Shown piece after piece: positions 6,999 to 9,607 of a stretch of DNA of 9,607 nt. The stretch's first letter is position 1. Every line of letters begins with the position of its first letter. Source of the stretch: Simkania negevensis. GTDB lineage: Bacteria; Chlamydiota; Chlamydiia; Chlamydiales; Simkaniaceae. The stretch is from NCBI GenBank assembly GCA_016191565.1, contig JACPWA010000114.1, positions 1 through 9,607 on the forward strand, written 5' to 3'. Below the pieces are notes generated by a model. It made no database searches, was not told the origin of the DNA, and worked only from the letters and a program-made list of their open reading frames with translations. Both the position numbers and the translations under genes were made by a program.

Positions 6999-9023
6999 TT
7001 GACAAACCAACTTCTTCTCTTGCCCATCCCCTCCGATCTCCGCTCCAAACTTCCCGATACGAACACTCCCTGGAACGTCAACCCCTCCCTGTTCAAACGG
7101 CTCAAAGAAAATCCCTCCTCCTCCTCTTTATACCGCAAAGAGACCCTAAGCTCCACTGACCCCGAATGGGAATTCGTCCACCACTATTTTAATCATGAGC
7201 GCCCTGAAAACCGGGCCATTGGCGCCATTCACTATATCTATAACAGCACCGTGACGCGCCAATTCGAAGCCACCGTCCCCGCTATCGAACGAGAAGCAGC
7301 TCTCCCTACTTATGCCCCTGGCTGGGAAAAGGAAGAACAGGCCCCCTTGCGCAAAAAAGTGATCCAAAGATGGCACACCCTCACTGCTTTTTTTTCCCCT
7401 TTCTCTTTAACCGGTAGTTCCCGCACCGATACCTTTACCCGCACCAAAATTCTTCCCCTCTGGCATGGCACCACCGAAAAAGTCTGCGATTCAATCGCCC
7501 AAACCGGCTTTACCTTCTTTGGCAAGCATAAGTTTTTGCAAGGCAAAACAGACACGACTAGCACCGACATTGGTTACTTTGGAAGCGGTATCTACTTTAC
7601 CAACAGCGCTAAGTATGCTGCTGAAATCTACAGTAACGGCCATCTGATCCTTGCCTGGGTTATCATGCGCGAACCCTTTCCCGTCGTTGCCGATCGTCCT
7701 TCTCCTTCTAAGCCAACAGATATGGTTCTCTTAGAAGGAAGGGGCGCTTACCAAAACTACAATGCCCATTACATCCCCGTAGTCTCTGTTGACCCCACCA
7801 ACACAAAGTGCGCTGTCTATTACCCCTGCACCGACACCCAAACCCCCGCCTGGGATGAATTGGTGATCTTCCAAAAAACCCAAGCCCTACCCCGCTTTTG
7901 GATAGAACTCACCGTCGACCTCCCTAAAACCCCTTCTGCTAAACCTCCTTCCTCCCCCACCCTTACCATTGCGGCTGTTTTGGATAAAATTGCCGAACTC
8001 CTCGACAACGAATCTGTGCAGCAAGACACAACTCTTTCCCAGCTGCTCGAAACGAGATTCGAAGACTTAGGCAAACTCGATCAAACTACTCCTCTTTCTC
8101 TTGAAGAGCACAGTTTCTATAATTCTATCTCGCGCCTCCTCGACCAAGCAGGCAAAGTGCGCAGCTTTGCTGCTAAACAACTCCTTAAACCAAAAGAAGA
8201 TCACAAAGCAAAGGGACCGCTTCCTCTTTCTTCTCATAAAGTCTCCCCTTCCTTCCCTTTGTTTAGCGACCTAGAGGAGAGTGAACCTCCTAAAAAAATC
8301 CCCGAAGAAGAAAAAGAGAAAGGAAAATTCCCTAGCCTTGCTTCCCTCTCTCTTTCTTCTCCTAAAGCTTCTGCCGTGCCTGCGATAGCTTTTGGCAAAG
8401 CCGCCTGGGCAACATACTTTGGCGATATTGGAGAAGAGCCTCCCTTACCTGCCGATATTGATAAAATCCTTGCCGCCCCTTGTCCCGTTTGGTCGAGTTT
8501 TTGGTCTGGCAAACAAGTCCATCAAACTCATCTTCTGACATTAGTGCCGGCAAAGGTAAACGGAAGACCTCTTACCTTGGAAAAGTTAAGAAATTTAGTG
8601 AAAAGTCCCAAGGAAGGGCATAAGGCGCACTATAACGGTTTCTTCCCAGGAGGGAATGCAAACGACTCTCTAGAGAAAAATAGCTGGGTGCTCTTAACCC
8701 GCGATGTAATCCCTGATAGTCGCAGCAAGTCTTATGACGCCCAGGTCGCCTTAGTGGAGAAGCTCGCTAAGAAAGCGAAAGTTTCCTATGCGGTGCCGCA
8801 CTTGATCGAGGTAGCCACCTCTCTTTTTATGCATCGCGTAAGAAGCGGAGAGTTCCTTTACGGTAATAGCCCTTTGACCTATACGCGCTGCCAAGAAAAG
8901 CACGAGGGAACTTCCCTTCAAATAGCCTGTGGCGGTTTTTCCTCTTCGTGGCTCTACGTCCCCGGCAAGTACGACTATTACAGCCCTGAGAATTGCGGCG
9001 TTGGAGCTGTGCGGAAATTTTAA
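6999..9023 (+). CDS. PARP-like ADP-ribosyltransferase fused to a chlamydia-type C-terminal domain
   Basis: The 674-residue protein probably transfers ADP-ribose from NAD+ to target proteins, most likely in a eukaryotic host cell. Residues about 55-310 read like a PARP catalytic domain. An entry segment with EFVHHYF and IHYIYNSTVTRQFE resembles the start of the PARP fold. Then come LWHGT (H156), GYFGSGIYF (Y199) and WDELVIF (E287), followed by QALPRFW. This is the H-Y-E triad, and the last block resembles the tankyrase end of the fold. A glutamate at the third position is the residue found in poly-ADP-ribosylating PARPs, but bacterial activity cannot be deduced from it. Residues about 320-400 look helical; 400-455 is a K/E/P/S-rich linker. 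Residues about 462-674 form a second domain (FGKAAWATYFGDIGEEPPLP, THLLTLVP, LLTRDVIPDSRSKSY, GVGAVRKF) that I believe recurs in chlamydia-like genomes, function unknown. The start is uncertain: no ATG occurs before M223, TTG 6999 lacks a Shine-Dalgarno site, and an in-frame TGA lies at 6966. Codons are noticeably C-rich compared with the 346-residue gene, suggesting transfer. Confidence 0.85.
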   Translation: MTNQLLLLPIPSDLRSKLPDTNTPWNVNPSLFKRLKENPSSSSLYRKETLSSTDPEWEFVHHYFNHERPENRAIGAIHYIYNSTVTRQFEATVPAIEREAALPTYAPGWEKEEQAPLRKKVIQRWHTLTAFFSPFSLTGSSRTDTFTRTKILPLWHGTTEKVCDSIAQTGFTFFGKHKFLQGKTDTTSTDIGYFGSGIYFTNSAKYAAEIYSNGHLILAWVIMREPFPVVADRPSPSKPTDMVLLEGRGAYQNYNAHYIPVVSVDPTNTKCAVYYPCTDTQTPAWDELVIFQKTQALPRFWIELTVDLPKTPSAKPPSSPTLTIAAVLDKIAELLDNESVQQDTTLSQLLETRFEDLGKLDQTTPLSLEEHSFYNSISRLLDQAGKVRSFAAKQLLKPKEDHKAKGPLPLSSHKVSPSFPLFSDLEESEPPKKIPEEEKEKGKFPSLASLSLSSPKASAVPAIAFGKAAWATYFGDIGEEPPLPADIDKILAAPCPVWSSFWSGKQVHQTHLLTLVPAKVNGRPLTLEKLRNLVKSPKEGHKAHYNGFFPGGNANDSLEKNSWVLLTRDVIPDSRSKSYDAQVALVEKLAKKAKVSYAVPHLIEVATSLFMHRVRSGEFLYGNSPLTYTRCQEKHEGTSLQIACGGFSSSWLYVPGKYDYYSPENCGVGAVRKF

Positions 9024-9037
9024 GGCCTTTGGCCTTA
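9021..9037. terminator. Hairpin overlapping the stop codon
   Basis: TAAGGCC (9021-9027) and GGCCTTA (9031-9037) form a perfect 7-bp stem around TTT, and the first three bases are the stop codon of the gene. No T-run follows on either strand, so it is a weak candidate for an intrinsic terminator. It may instead stabilise the 3' end of the mRNA. Confidence 0.3.
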
Positions 9038-9044
9038 GGTGCAA

Positions 9045-9408
9045 CAGGATAAGTCGCATGTATCTAGTTACATAAAAGGAGGCCATCCTGAGAACTACCT
9101 ATTCAACAGAAAGCAAGTCATGCGGGGATTGAGATAACTCAACTTCCGAAGCATTGACAGCAGTTGCATGAGCTGGAACAAAATAAACCCGTTGCTAGAA
9201 GCCTCGTTACAAAGAAAAACACGAGGGGCCAAGCTTTCTAAGATGATGAAGCCTGCAAAATCACTGGGCAAGAAATAGAAAAAGCAACCAGTGACCTCGT
9301 CGAGGTACAGACGGACAGCGCGTACAGAAAGATAAATGAGGGAGCCTGTGAGACCTATTAGAAATTAGGACGCTCTGCCAGAATGCTAGTGATTCAAGGA
9401 CCTTAGCA
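9045..9408 (+). ncRNA. Candidate structured RNA or group II intron remnant
   Basis: No open frame of useful length exists here, but local helices follow one another: CAGGAT/ATCCTG (9045-9050, 9085-9090) enclosing ATGTA/TACAT; GTCATGC/GCATTGAC (9117-9123, 9151-9158) enclosing TTGAG/CTCAA with an ATAA loop; CCTCGT/ACGAGG (9202-9207, 9221-9226); TCACTGG/CCAGTGA (9261-9267, 9288-9294); GGAGC/GCTCT (9341-9345, 9372-9376) enclosing CCTA/TAGG; TGCTA/TAGCA (9384-9388, 9404-9408). The strand is taken from the adjacent intron and is not proven. It may be part of another group II intron, another large RNA, or the 5' exon region. I do not recognise a known RNA family. Confidence 0.35.
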
Positions 9409-9467
9409 ATGTGCACTATCCATAATCAACAGAATGATGGAATACATAACATCCATTGATTGTCACA

Positions 9468-9607
9468 GTGCGCCACGAAGCGCATATTAACTAGTCGCTG
9501 AAAGAGCGATCAGGAAAGAGGTACCTGCCTCATCCTGTACCAAGTCTTGAAAACATGAAGGTAACAACATGGGTTAAGCGTAGACAGGGAATTTATAGGC
9601 CCTCAAA
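9468..9607 (+). mobile_element. Group II intron, 5' part (domain I), runs off the window
   Basis: The segment starts with GTGCGCC, matching the group II 5' consensus GUGYG. As in known introns it is followed at once by a short hairpin, TGCGC/GCGCA (9469-9473, 9480-9484), and an ATTAAC joint. Next come TCGCT/AGCGA (9495-9499, 9505-9509) with a GAAAG loop, CAGGA/TCCTG enclosing GAGG/CCTC (9511-9537), and a GTCT/AGAC helix (9544-9547, 9582-9585) enclosing CATG/CATG with a GTAAC segment. The layout resembles the beginning of Ll.LtrB. The intron-encoded reverse transcriptase and catalytic domain V would lie beyond 9607. The last bases before the boundary, TTGTCACA, would hold the IBS1 site. Identification rests on motif and layout only. 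Confidence 0.6.

Noticed and set aside
9100..9360. Decayed coding frame on the plus strand
   Set aside because: One frame gives protein-like stretches, but it contains several stops of all three kinds, and the region is better explained by regular self-complementarity.

Overview
The window most likely comes from a chlamydia-like (Parachlamydiales-type) bacterium. It carries pnp and ftsH close together, as in Chlamydia. Its FtsH is close to the chlamydial length (about 919 residues, against about 650 in most bacteria) and has an unusually large periplasmic domain. The accessory proteins look like effectors. This placement rests on gene content and protein character, not on any search.

Layout, left to right. 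1-298 is the leader of pnp, with a possible promoter, a 10-bp-stemmed hairpin and a Shine-Dalgarno site. 299-2419 (+) is a complete polynucleotide phosphorylase, followed by a bidirectional intrinsic terminator. 2489-3529 (-) is an unrecognised 346-residue protein with a serine-rich N-terminus and its own strong promoter in an AT-rich gap. 3729-6488 (-) is the membrane AAA+ zinc protease FtsH; its stop codon lies inside a short repeat. 6489-6998 is a non-coding gap between divergent genes. It holds a striking run of short palindromes and a second copy of that repeat. 6999-9023 (+) is a 674-residue protein with a PARP-like ADP-ribosyltransferase domain (H156, Y199, E287) joined by a charged linker to a conserved-looking C-terminal domain. 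9024-9607 contains no open reading frame. It is densely self-complementary, and from 9468 it looks like the 5' end of a group II intron that runs off the window.

Two core housekeeping genes (RNA turnover and membrane protein quality control) are thus surrounded by accessory sequence: a candidate effector, an ADP-ribosyltransferase likely aimed at a eukaryotic host, dispersed repeats and a retroelement. The strongest novelty candidates are the PARP-like fusion protein, which has no ATG start and an in-frame TGA just upstream; the palindrome array next to ftsH; and the structured RNA-like region ahead of the intron boundary.
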